A program made the position numbers and the translations under genes. Source: MAG-121220-bin8 sp964433845 (GTDB taxonomy: Bacteria; Bacteroidota; Bacteroidia; Flavobacteriales; Flavobacteriaceae). Taken from it: a stretch of 21,580 bases of DNA. Positions 1 to 8,547 of this stretch are shown here, piece after piece. The notes under the pieces were generated by a model. That model made no database searches. It worked only from the letters and a program-made list of their open reading frames with translations, and was not told the DNA's origin. How positions within the stretch are numbered: position 1 is the stretch's first letter; the number at the start of each line of letters is the position of its first letter. The stretch spans positions 1 to 21,580 of the forward strand of contig CAYSTA010000028.1 of assembly GCA_964433845.1 (NCBI GenBank), given 5' to 3'.

Positions 1-1598
1 TCTGCTATAGAACTATTCAAGGGATTTAATACCTTTTTATTTTCTTTTATTTTTGATGAATCAGTTTCTGCCTTTAATTTAGTATAATCATCAAAACCTG
101 ATTTTTTTGTATCAGAGCCATCGACTTCACTAACAGGTATGATGTGTATGGGATCATTTACTATAATTTCATTTACATCTTCAACTAATTCATGAATTAT
201 TTTGTCTGTGTTGTCTTTGTTTTTATTCAGAGGCATGTCGAAGTCAAGAGAAACTTGATCTTCTATTTCAACTAACTCGGGATCAATAACTTTAATTTCA
301 TTAATATTTGCAGAAATATCCTCAATTTCTATTTCATCTTCTTTAATTTCATCTATTTCAAAATCAACTTCTTCAAAGGATACTTCTATTTCATCAATAT
401 CAATTTTTGATGAAGATAAGTCTTTGCTAATTTCTAAATCATCCGTCACGGGTGAATCTGTATTTTTAAAATCAATAGATTCTGAAGAAAAATCAAACTG
501 TAAAGGAATTTTTTTATCTTGATTTTCGCTATTAAAATCTTGAACAATTTCATTGTTATCATCCAGACTATGAATGATTTTTTTTGGATCAGCATGAATA
601 ATTTCTTGTTGCTGATTTGGATCAAAACCGGTTGCAATTACAGTAACAGAAATAGAACTTTCTAACGAAGTATCTTCTCCAATTCCCATAATTATATTTG
701 CACTATTCCCTGCCCTTTCCTGAATATATTCATTAATCAATCCTATTTCATCAATAGTAATTTCCTGATTTCCTGATATAATTAAAAGCAAAACATTTTT
801 AGCTCCAGTTATTCTATTATCGTTTAAAAGTGGTGAATCTAAGGCAGATGATATAGCTTCAACAGCTCTTTTTGATCCAGATGCCTGAGCTGAACCCATT
901 ATTGCATTTCCACTATTAGATAATACAGTTTTAGCATCTTTTAAATCAATGTTTTGAGTATAGTGGTGAGTTATAACTTCTGCTATTCCTTTTGAAGCAG
1001 TAGCCAATACTTCATCTGCTTTCGCGAAGCCTTCTTTAAATCCTAAATTTCCATATATATCTCTTAATTTATTATTATTAATTACTATTAAAGCATCAAC
1101 ATGTTTTCTTAATTTTTCGACTCCTATTTTAGCTTGATCATGTCTAATTTTACCTTCAAAATTAAAAGGCATTGTAACAATTCCCACTGTCAGAATATCC
1201 ATTTCTTTAGCAAGCTTTGAAATTATTGGAGCAGCTCCTGTACCTGTACCTCCTCCCATACCTGCAGTTATAAATACCATTTTAGTATTAGTCTCAAACA
1301 TTTTTCTTATATCATCAAAACTTTCAACAGCAGCCTGCTCTCCAATTTTCGGGTTCGCTCCAGCTCCTAAACCTTCTGTTAGAGTAATCCCAAGCTGAAT
1401 TTTATTTTCTACAGGACTATTCTCTAATGCTTGTGAGTCAGTATTACAAACTACAAAATCTACTCCTTTAATTCCTTTGGAATGCATGTAATTAATGGCA
1501 TTACTTCCTCCACCTCCAACACCTATTACTTTAATTACATTACTTTGATTCTTTGGTAAATCAAAGGGTAAATTGTTAATTTCTTGATTTAATTCCAT
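1..1598 (-). CDS. ftsZ: Cell division protein FtsZ (3' end beyond the window)
   Basis: Tubulin-like GTPase that polymerises into the cytokinetic Z ring. The reading frame starts at ATG 1598 and runs open for 532 codons off the window edge, so the C-terminus is missing. The N-terminal GTPase core shows GVGGGGSNAI at about residues 20-29, the tubulin signature GGGTGTG at about 114-120, and a T7 synergy loop NIDLKD with both acidic residues. The FtsZ fold ends near residue 325. After it come over 200 residues of very acidic linker rich in Glu, Asp and Ile (densest at about 385-440). The conserved C-terminal peptide that binds FtsA would lie outside the window. The gene is last in the visible dcw operon and starts 10 bp after the ftsA stop. 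The family assignment is certain; the total length is unknown. Confidence 0.97.
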   Translation of the reverse strand, partial: MELNQEINNLPFDLPKNQSNVIKVIGVGGGGSNAINYMHSKGIKGVDFVVCNTDSQALENSPVENKIQLGITLTEGLGAGANPKIGEQAAVESFDDIRKMFETNTKMVFITAGMGGGTGTGAAPIISKLAKEMDILTVGIVTMPFNFEGKIRHDQAKIGVEKLRKHVDALIVINNNKLRDIYGNLGFKEGFAKADEVLATASKGIAEVITHHYTQNIDLKDAKTVLSNSGNAIMGSAQASGSKRAVEAISSALDSPLLNDNRITGAKNVLLLIISGNQEITIDEIGLINEYIQERAGNSANIIMGIGEDTSLESSISVTVIATGFDPNQQQEIIHADPKKIIHSLDDNNEIVQDFNSENQDKKIPLQFDFSSESIDFKNTDSPVTDDLEISKDLSSSKIDIDEIEVSFEEVDFEIDEIKEDEIEIEDISANINEIKVIDPELVEIEDQVSLDFDMPLNKNKDNTDKIIHELVEDVNEIIVNDPIHIIPVSEVDGSDTKKSGFDDYTKLKAETDSSKIKENKKVLNPLNSSIA

Positions 1599-1608
1599 AG
1601 TTATTATT

Positions 1609-2904
1609 TTATTCAGCGTTATCTAAAAAAGTTTTAAGTGATTGAGTAAATCTTTCAAAGATTGTTGTTCTTTCAACTTTTTCAGATTCACTTTCAGTAT
1701 TATAATTATCTATTTCACCCTCATTATTGTCCTTATTATTTTTTTTAACTTTTGTTGAATTCATTACTAGCCCTACTGCTGTAGCATACATTGGACTAGA
1801 AATTTCAATTGAATTATTCCCTGCAAGATGCTCACTTGGATAACCAAGTCTTGTATCCATTCCAGTAATATATTCAACTAATTGTTTTAGATGTTTAAGT
1901 TGACTGCCTCCACCTGTAAGAACAATTCCTCCAATCAACTTCTTTTTTTGCTCTTCATGGCCATAGTTTTTTATTTCAATATAAACCTGTTCAATTATTT
2001 CAACAACTCTTGCATGAATTATTTTAGACAAATTTTTAAGAGTAATTTCTTTTGGATCTCTTCCTCTTAAACCTGGAATAGACACAATTTCATTTTCTTT
2101 GTTTTCCCCAGGCCATGCTGAACCAAACTTAATTTTTAGAAGTTCAGCTTGTTTTTCAATAATTGAGCATCCTTCCTTAATATCTTCAGTAATTACATTT
2201 CCTCCGAAAGGAATTACAGATGTATGTCTTATAATACCATCTTTAAAAATTGCTAAATCTGTTGTTCCTCCCCCTATATCAATTAATGCAACCCCAGCTT
2301 CTTTCTCTTCCTGACTTAAAACAGCATCTGAAGAAGCGATCGGTTCAAGTGTTATTCCTTCAAAATCGATTCCAGCACTTTTAATACATCTAGCTATATT
2401 TTTAATTGAAGATACTTGCCCAACTACAACGTGAAAGTTTGCTTCTAACCTTCCTCCAAACATCCCAATAGGTTCTTTTATTTCTCCTTGACCATCTACT
2501 TTATATTCCTGAGGAAGCACATGAATAATCTCTTCACCCGGAAGCATAACTAATTTATAAACTTGATTTATAAGTCTTTCTAAGTCGTCTTCATCTATAA
2601 CTTGATCAGAATTTGTTCTTGTAATATAATCGCTATGCTGCAAGCTTCTAATATGTTGACCAGCTATACCAACTATTACTTTCTCAATTTTTTCTGTTGA
2701 ATCTGCCTCAGCTTCACTTATAGCAGATTGAATAGATTGAATAGTTTGGGTTATATTATTAACAACTCCACGATGAACACCCAAGCTTTTAGACTTGCCA
2801 ATTCCTATAATTTTTAACTTGTTATACTCATTTAATGAACCAATCATTGCAACAATTTTAGTTGTTCCAATATCTAAACCAACAAATAAATTATTACTAT
2901 CCAT
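1609..2904 (-). CDS. ftsA: Cell division protein FtsA
   Basis: Actin-like ATPase that tethers FtsZ filaments to the membrane and recruits later divisome proteins. Visible motifs in order are the first phosphate loop GLDIGTTK near the N-terminus, the SHS2/1C insertion around residues 80-160, the second phosphate loop ALIDIGGGTTDLA in mid-protein, and the adenosine motif GIVLTGGGSQL. The last 18 residues (TIFERFTQSLKTFLDNAE) look like the amphipathic membrane-targeting helix. The preferred start is ATG 2904, giving 431 residues beginning MDSNNLFVGLDIG and lying 1 bp after the ftsQ stop. An in-frame TTG at 2922 would add six residues inside ftsQ and is less likely. A 9-residue Lys/Asn/Asp-rich stretch precedes the tail helix. 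It sits between ftsQ and ftsZ as in most dcw clusters. Confidence 0.96.
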   Translation of the reverse strand: MDSNNLFVGLDIGTTKIVAMIGSLNEYNKLKIIGIGKSKSLGVHRGVVNNITQTIQSIQSAISEAEADSTEKIEKVIVGIAGQHIRSLQHSDYITRTNSDQVIDEDDLERLINQVYKLVMLPGEEIIHVLPQEYKVDGQGEIKEPIGMFGGRLEANFHVVVGQVSSIKNIARCIKSAGIDFEGITLEPIASSDAVLSQEEKEAGVALIDIGGGTTDLAIFKDGIIRHTSVIPFGGNVITEDIKEGCSIIEKQAELLKIKFGSAWPGENKENEIVSIPGLRGRDPKEITLKNLSKIIHARVVEIIEQVYIEIKNYGHEEQKKKLIGGIVLTGGGSQLKHLKQLVEYITGMDTRLGYPSEHLAGNNSIEISSPMYATAVGLVMNSTKVKKNNKDNNEGEIDNYNTESESEKVERTTIFERFTQSLKTFLDNAE

Positions 2905-2905
2905 T

Positions 2906-3613
2906 TTATTTCTTTTCAACAATTACCTGACTTTTAAAATTCAAATTGATTGAACTTAAATCCTTTAAAATACTATCATTTAATACTGCCTTATAGAAAG
3001 CCTTATAATTTTTGAGACGAACTTTATATTGATTAAAACCTTCCATTTTTATTACATAAGAAAAGTTCCTTACATGAAACAAAAGGTTATCATCAATTAT
3101 CTCCAATCCTGTTATATGCGTGTTAAAAAAATCATCGTTTTTTAAAAAACTTCCCAATGAACCTAAACTTACATAATCACTAGGATCAACATTGCTAATA
3201 ATTAAAGGAATTCGTTCGGAAAAAAGATTTGATAAAGGCATTTTATTTCCATTTGAGTCAATATAAAATTCGCCATTTAGAATTCTAAATACCGGTTTCT
3301 TTTCAATAATTTTAATTCCAATTTCACCAACTAAATTCATAGAAACCTCAGCAAAATCTATAAATGGATTATCATTAATTATTTCTTCTGTTTTTCTCAA
3401 ATTTAAATTTCTTTTTAAAAGAGTAGAAGAATTAGAATCACTTTGTTTTAACAATTTATTAACCAATTCAACAGATATAAATTTAAGGTCAGAATCCATA
3501 TAATTAATCCTATTAATATTAATATTTCTATCTCCATTTCTAATAATACTAAATGCAGTCAATCCGCCTACTAATAGCAACATTATCAATATTTTAAGTA
3601 TTCTAAAATTCAT
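2906..3613 (-). CDS. ftsQ: Cell division protein FtsQ/DivIB
   Basis: Bitopic divisome protein that links the cytoplasmic Z ring to septal peptidoglycan synthesis through FtsL and FtsB-like partners. The 235-residue product has a short basic N-terminus (MNFRILK), one membrane segment at about residues 6-23, and an extracytoplasmic part that begins with a POTRA-like region (about 45-115, containing LLKRNLNLRKTEEIINDNPFI) followed by the beta domain. Primary sequence conservation in FtsQ is low, so the call rests on topology, the POTRA pattern and its place between murC and ftsA. Start ATG 3613 lies 2 bp after the murC stop, and the stop is 1 bp before ftsA. Confidence 0.9.
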   Translation of the reverse strand: MNFRILKILIMLLLVGGLTAFSIIRNGDRNININRINYMDSDLKFISVELVNKLLKQSDSNSSTLLKRNLNLRKTEEIINDNPFIDFAEVSMNLVGEIGIKIIEKKPVFRILNGEFYIDSNGNKMPLSNLFSERIPLIISNVDPSDYVSLGSLGSFLKNDDFFNTHITGLEIIDDNLLFHVRNFSYVIKMEGFNQYKVRLKNYKAFYKAVLNDSILKDLSSINLNFKSQVIVEKK

Positions 3614-3615
3614 TT

Positions 3616-4956
3616 TTAAATTAGTATTGCATTTTTAATTTTTTCGACTTCATTAGAAATATCTCCAGCACCCATAACAACTATTACATCTGCATCTGAA
3701 TTAATTATATGATTCTCTAATTCTATTTTTTGAAGCAATTTTTTATTATTATTTTTTATTTTATTTAATAATTTACTTGAATTAATGTCTTTAATAGGGT
3801 CTTCTCTTGCTGGATAAATATCCAATAAAACTACCTCGTGAAAAACTGAAAGAGTTTTTGCAAATTCATCCATAAAATCTCTTGTTCTTGAAAAAAGATG
3901 AGGTTGAAAAATAGCCATGATTATTTTTTCAGGATATAGTGAAAAAATGGAATCTTGAATAGCTTGAATTTCTTTAGGATGGTGAGCATAGTCATCAATT
4001 AATATTTTAGGGGATTTTAAAATATAACTAAATCTTCTTTTCACACCTTTAAAAGTTCCTAAAGATTTTTTTAAATCCGCATCATTAATTTTTAAATTTT
4101 TACAAATTGCAAAAGCAGCCAAAGCATTAGAAGCATTATGCTTTCCAGGCATCTCAAATTTTATGTTTTCACATTTTCCATTCTCATATAAAATATCAAA
4201 AAAAGTGGAATCATTATTAGTTTTATAGTTTGCAATTGAATACTCTGCATTTGAGTTAAATCCATAACTAACACCATCAATTCCCAAATCAAAACTTTTA
4301 AAAAGCATACCATCTTTTTCTATATTACGAGCAAATTCATTAAATGAATCTTGTAATTCTTTTCGTGAATTATAGATGTCTAAATGATCGAGATCAATAG
4401 ATGTTATACATGCTATATTAGGTTTTAATGTTAAAAAAGATCTGTCAAATTCATCGGCTTCAACTAAAATTATATCTTGTCCTTTTTCTATATAATTACT
4501 ATTGTAATTTTCAGAAATTCCTCCTACAAATGATGTGAAACTTATATTGTTTTCATACAAAAGATGAGACAAAATAATAGAAGTTGTAGTTTTTCCATGA
4601 GTACCTGCAATTGCAATACAAAATTTATTTTGAGTAATGAGCCCCAACACTTCCGATCTTTTAAGAAGCTTATACCTATTTTTAATAAAAAAATCTAATT
4701 CAATATTATCTTTACTAATTGCCGGAGTATATATTACTAAAGTATCTTGTTTGTTTCTAAATTCTAATGGTATTTCAGAAATTTTTAAATTATAATGAAT
4801 AATAGCCCCACGATTTTCAAGATTGATAGTCAAATCTGTCTTGGTTTTATCATAGCCTCCAACAGTTTTACTTTTATCTAAAAAATATAAAGCAAGGGAT
4901 GACATTCCTATACCTCCAATTCCTATAAAATATATTTTAGTATAGTTTTCTATCAT
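3616..4956 (-). CDS. murC: UDP-N-acetylmuramate--L-alanine ligase MurC
   Basis: Cytoplasmic ATP-dependent ligase that adds L-Ala to UDP-MurNAc, the first step in building the peptide stem. The 446-residue protein has the Rossmann motif FIGIGGIGMSSLA at about residues 10-22 for UDP binding, the ATP loop GIAGTHGKTTTS at about 115-126 (the THGKTT form is typical of MurC), and the central signature SIDLDHLDIY. The C-terminal domain has DDYAHHPKEI and QPHLFSRT, both MurC hallmarks. Length matches the family. It overlaps the end of murG by 20 bp, so its start codon ATG 4956 lies inside murG and translation is probably coupled. Confidence 0.97.
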   Translation of the reverse strand: MIENYTKIYFIGIGGIGMSSLALYFLDKSKTVGGYDKTKTDLTINLENRGAIIHYNLKISEIPLEFRNKQDTLVIYTPAISKDNIELDFFIKNRYKLLKRSEVLGLITQNKFCIAIAGTHGKTTTSIILSHLLYENNISFTSFVGGISENYNSNYIEKGQDIILVEADEFDRSFLTLKPNIACITSIDLDHLDIYNSRKELQDSFNEFARNIEKDGMLFKSFDLGIDGVSYGFNSNAEYSIANYKTNNDSTFFDILYENGKCENIKFEMPGKHNASNALAAFAICKNLKINDADLKKSLGTFKGVKRRFSYILKSPKILIDDYAHHPKEIQAIQDSIFSLYPEKIIMAIFQPHLFSRTRDFMDEFAKTLSVFHEVVLLDIYPAREDPIKDINSSKLLNKIKNNNKKLLQKIELENHIINSDADVIVVMGAGDISNEVEKIKNAILI

Positions 4957-6043
4957 TATTTAAAAAAAATTTTATTTGTTTTACTATATCTCTAGTGGCA
5001 TTGGGTTTTGCTAATAATTTAATTGATTCTGAAAGTTTAATACTAAAATTAGGGTCGTTAATTATTTTATTAAATTCATCAAAAAACCTTTCATTTAAAT
5101 CCTTTTCCTGAACCATAACTGCAGCATTATTTTCAACAATTTTTAAAGCATTTTTAGTTTGATGATCCTCAGCAAGATTAGGAGAAGGAATAAAAAGAAC
5201 TGGTTTTCCCACAATACATAATTCAGAAATTACGCTAGCACCTGATCTAGATATAATAAAATCTGCTGAGCTATATGCATTATCCATATTTTTTATAAAT
5301 GGAAATACTTTAACATTTTCTGAATTATATTTTTTATAATTATTAAAATAAAGGTTTCCACATTGCCAAATAATCTTTAGTTTATTCCTTTGAAAAAAAT
5401 TTAAATTTTTAGAAATAAATTCATTTATTTTCCCGGCTCCTAAGCTCCCTCCGAGAATTAACAACACTTTATTTGAATCACTAGATTTAAAAAAATCTTC
5501 AGATTCATTATCCTTATTTCTTAAATCATTAATTTGATTTCTTACAGGATTTCCAGTATATAATATTTTATTGTTTGGAAAATATTTGTTCATGTTTTTA
5601 TATGCAACACAAATTAAATCGACAGATTTGGATAATATTTTATTAGTAATTCCTGCATATGAATTCTGTTCTTGAATCAATGTTGGTATATTTAATTTAG
5701 AAGCAATAAATAATAATGGTCCACTTGCAAAACCGCCTGTTCCTATTACAAAATCTGGTTTAAATTTCTTAATAATAAAATAAGATTTAACAAGACTATG
5801 AAATATTTTGATTGGTATTAATAAATTTGAAAAATGTAATTTTCTTTTAATTCCACTAATCCACAAGCCTTTAATTCTATAGCCATGTTCGGGAACTTTC
5901 TGCATTTCCATTCTATTACTAGATCCAACAAATAATATTTCAAGTGAATGAAAGGTTTCACACAACTCATCAGCAATAGATAAGGCAGGGTAAATATGAC
6001 CACCCGTACCACCTCCAGAAATTAAAAATTTATAATTCTTCAC
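4937..6043 (-). CDS. murG: UDP-GlcNAc:lipid I N-acetylglucosaminyltransferase MurG
   Basis: Peripheral inner-membrane GT-B glycosyltransferase that transfers GlcNAc to lipid I to form lipid II. Motifs in the 368-residue product are the glycine-rich GGGTGGHIYPAL at residues 10-21, GTGGFASGP near residue 100 (second G-loop region), ILGGSLGA at the start of the UDP-GlcNAc domain, and the donor-binding ISRSGASVISEL and PNLAEDHQTKNA. The start is GTG 6043; the sequence MKNYKFLISGGGTGGH fits the family N-terminus, so GTG is probably used. It overlaps the ftsW end by 14 bp and the murC start by 20 bp, the tightest packing in the operon. Confidence 0.97.
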   Translation of the reverse strand: MKNYKFLISGGGTGGHIYPALSIADELCETFHSLEILFVGSSNRMEMQKVPEHGYRIKGLWISGIKRKLHFSNLLIPIKIFHSLVKSYFIIKKFKPDFVIGTGGFASGPLLFIASKLNIPTLIQEQNSYAGITNKILSKSVDLICVAYKNMNKYFPNNKILYTGNPVRNQINDLRNKDNESEDFFKSSDSNKVLLILGGSLGAGKINEFISKNLNFFQRNKLKIIWQCGNLYFNNYKKYNSENVKVFPFIKNMDNAYSSADFIISRSGASVISELCIVGKPVLFIPSPNLAEDHQTKNALKIVENNAAVMVQEKDLNERFFDEFNKIINDPNFSIKLSESIKLLAKPNATRDIVKQIKFFLNNDRKLY

Positions 6044-7205
6044 CTAAAATATTTAAAGGATTATTATTATCATCTACTTCTTTATTTTCTTTATTTACAC
6101 TAACACTTAAAACTATTCCAATCGCTAAAAATGTCATCCAAATTGATGTACCCCCAGTACTAATTAATGGCAGCGGCTGACCTGTTACAGGGAAAAGCTG
6201 TACTGCTACTCCCATATTTATGTAGGCCTGAAAAATAATTGGCAACCCAACTGCTAGAGCGAGTAATTGACCAAAAACAGTTTTTGATTTATATGAAACT
6301 ATTATTATTCTGAATAAAAGCCATGTATAAAGCAACAATATCCCTATTGCACCCACTGTTCCATACTCTTCAGTAATTATTGCATAAATAAAATCAGATG
6401 TACTTTGTGGTAGTAAATTTTTCATAGTACTTTTTCCTGCTCCAACTCCGAAAATAGAACCATTGGCTATTGCTGATTTTGCTCTAACAATTTGATAATT
6501 TGATTCTGCTCCATTAGGCCCTAAATAATTTTCAATTCGACTAGTCCAAGTATCAACTCTGTTTGGAATTAATTCCGGATAACTTTTAGATAATAGAACA
6601 AAAAATGATAATAAAACAATACCCGAAATTAATATTCCAAATAAATATTTTATTGGATATCTGCCAATAAATATCAAAGTTAAAATCATTAAAAAAATCA
6701 TAGCTGCTGTTGAAAAATTTGAAGGCAATATCAGAAATACAACTAATAAGATAGGTGTCCAAAGTGGTAAAATTGAATTAGTAAATTTTATTTCTTTTTC
6801 ATAATTTTTTGATAAATAAAAAGCAGTGTAAACCATTAAAATTACAATTGCCATTGAAGAGGGCTGAAAAGATAATCCCACAACAGGTAATTTAATCCAT
6901 CTACTAGCATTTGCTCCCTCAATAACATTACCCTGTAACGCAGTAAATAGTAGTAAAACAATTATTACAGGTAAGGCAATAATTGATAATCCCTTAAAAT
7001 ATCTATAAGGAATTAAATGAACAGCATACATAATTAACATTCCTATAAATACTATAGCAACATGTTTAATCATATTTGAAAAAATAAAATCGTTTCCAAA
7101 ATTAGAACTAGCACTATAGACTGGTAAAAATGAAAAAATGGCTAATAACGAAACTATTGTCCAAATTATTTTATCACCTTTTATTTTATCTAAAATTTTT
7201 ATCAT
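6030..7205 (-). CDS. ftsW: SEDS peptidoglycan polymerase FtsW
   Basis: Multi-pass SEDS glycosyltransferase that polymerises lipid II at the septum together with its cognate class B PBP (FtsI, encoded upstream in this operon). The 391-residue protein shows about ten hydrophobic segments starting at residue 13. The loop LPQSTSDFIYAIITEE contains Asp271, which corresponds to the conserved catalytic Asp of SEDS proteins, and the end has the signature LPLISTGGTSIW. The choice of FtsW over RodA rests on its position between murD and murG; the Bacteroidetes branch is shown by the loop with WTSRIENYLGP. The start ATG overlaps the murD stop by one base (TAATG). Confidence 0.94.
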   Translation of the reverse strand: MIKILDKIKGDKIIWTIVSLLAIFSFLPVYSASSNFGNDFIFSNMIKHVAIVFIGMLIMYAVHLIPYRYFKGLSIIALPVIIVLLLFTALQGNVIEGANASRWIKLPVVGLSFQPSSMAIVILMVYTAFYLSKNYEKEIKFTNSILPLWTPILLVVFLILPSNFSTAAMIFLMILTLIFIGRYPIKYLFGILISGIVLLSFFVLLSKSYPELIPNRVDTWTSRIENYLGPNGAESNYQIVRAKSAIANGSIFGVGAGKSTMKNLLPQSTSDFIYAIITEEYGTVGAIGILLLYTWLLFRIIIVSYKSKTVFGQLLALAVGLPIIFQAYINMGVAVQLFPVTGQPLPLISTGGTSIWMTFLAIGIVLSVSVNKENKEVDDNNNPLNILGEEL

Positions 7206-8545
7206 TAAAGCTTTCTTACATATTCTTTAAATTGGTTTCCTCTATCCTCAAAATTTTCAAACAAATCAAAGCTTGAACAAGCTGGAGAAAGTAATACTGT
7301 ATCATTTGGTTTTGCAATTTTATAAGCATAATTAACCGCTTCAATCATACTAGTAGCTTCTATTATTGAATCTGAAATTGAAGAAAAAGCATCTATTATC
7401 TTTTTATTATCTAAGCCTAAACAAATGATAGCCTTTACTTTTTCTCTTACTAATGGAAATAATTCTTCGTAGTTATTACCTTTATCTACACCTCCAACAA
7501 TCCATACAGTTGGACTATTCATTGAATCTAGAGCATAATAAACAGCATTTACATTTGTTGCTTTAGAATCATTTATGTATTTCACTTTTTGAATTGTAAG
7601 AACATGTTCCATTCTATGGTTGATAGACTGGAAGTTACTTAATGACTCTTTTATATTTTCGTCCGTCATGTTTAACAATTGTGCAACTGTAGCTGCTGCC
7701 ATATTGTTTTGTGTATTGTGTTTCCCTTTTAAGGATAAACTTTCTAATGATATCATAAATTTATTTTTATTTATTTCTGATTGAATATTGTTATTATTTA
7801 AAAAAGTTTTATTTAGAAAATCAACTTTTGAAAAAGAAAATGGGATTTTAGTTGAATCTATTTTTCTACTCTTTAATTCTTTTTTTATTATAGGATCATC
7901 AGCATTGTAAATCAAATAATCTGAACTAGCTTGATTTGAAACTATATTAAATTTTGCATCTATGTAGTTTTGATAATTATAATTGTATCTCTCTAAATGA
8001 TCCTGGGAAATATTGGTTATTACAGCAATTGTTGGTTTAAATTTTGTAATATATTCCAATTGAAAACTACTTAATTCTAATACTATGTAATCAAAATCAT
8101 TTTCTGCAATTAAAAAAGCAAAACTAAATCCTATATTTCCTGCTATGCCAACATTAATTCCTGAAGATTTTAATATATGGTATATTAAACTAGTCGTTGT
8201 AGTTTTTCCATTTGAACCAGTTACTCCAATTATTTTTGATTTAGTAAATCTTGAAGCGAATTCAATCTCTGAAATTATTGGAATATTATTTTTATTTATA
8301 TTACTTATTAAGTCTAAATCATTTGGAATTCCAGGACTTATTATAATTTCTGTAGCTTTTAATACTTTATCTATACTGTGAGTCCCTTCTTCAAATTCTA
8401 TTTTATTATCAATCAATACTTTTTTGTATTTAGATTTAATTATATTTTTCTCAGATAAAAAAACATTAATTCCTCTTTGATAAGCCAAATATGCGGCTCC
8501 AACCCCACTTTCACCTCCTCCTAATACTATCAAATTTTCCTTCAT
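7205..8545 (-). CDS. murD: UDP-N-acetylmuramoylalanine--D-glutamate ligase MurD
   Basis: Cytoplasmic ligase adding D-Glu to UDP-MurNAc-L-Ala. The 446-residue protein has an N-terminal Rossmann-like motif LIVLGGGESGVGAA at residues 5-18, the ATP loop GVTGSNGKTTTT at about 108-119, the central motif TNISQDHLERY, and C-terminal NDSKATN and GGVDKGNNYEEL, which are MurD hallmarks (KATN around the carbamylated-lysine/ATP site region). LLSPACSSFDLFENFEDRG near the C-terminus is the D-Glu/MurD signature. It lies 2 bp after mraY and overlaps ftsW by one base. Confidence 0.97.
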   Translation of the reverse strand: MKENLIVLGGGESGVGAAYLAYQRGINVFLSEKNIIKSKYKKVLIDNKIEFEEGTHSIDKVLKATEIIISPGIPNDLDLISNINKNNIPIISEIEFASRFTKSKIIGVTGSNGKTTTTSLIYHILKSSGINVGIAGNIGFSFAFLIAENDFDYIVLELSSFQLEYITKFKPTIAVITNISQDHLERYNYNYQNYIDAKFNIVSNQASSDYLIYNADDPIIKKELKSRKIDSTKIPFSFSKVDFLNKTFLNNNNIQSEINKNKFMISLESLSLKGKHNTQNNMAAATVAQLLNMTDENIKESLSNFQSINHRMEHVLTIQKVKYINDSKATNVNAVYYALDSMNSPTVWIVGGVDKGNNYEELFPLVREKVKAIICLGLDNKKIIDAFSSISDSIIEATSMIEAVNYAYKIAKPNDTVLLSPACSSFDLFENFEDRGNQFKEYVRKL

Positions 8546-8547
8546 TT

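Noticed and set aside
446..637. A 63-codon open frame on the minus strand
   Set aside because: It lies inside ftsZ in another frame, is Ile/Lys/Leu-rich as expected from AT-rich DNA, and ftsZ is open and clearly coding there.
2099..2314. Plus-strand open frame opposite ftsA
   Set aside because: Antisense shadow of a well-conserved FtsA segment; no family resemblance.
2904..2922. TTG 2922 as the ftsA start
   Set aside because: It would add six residues encoded inside ftsQ; ATG 2904 gives the normal FtsA N-terminus just before the first phosphate loop.
8145..8381. Plus-strand open frame opposite murD
   Set aside because: Lies antisense to the MurD ATP-binding region; hydrophobic runs come from complementing AT-rich codons.
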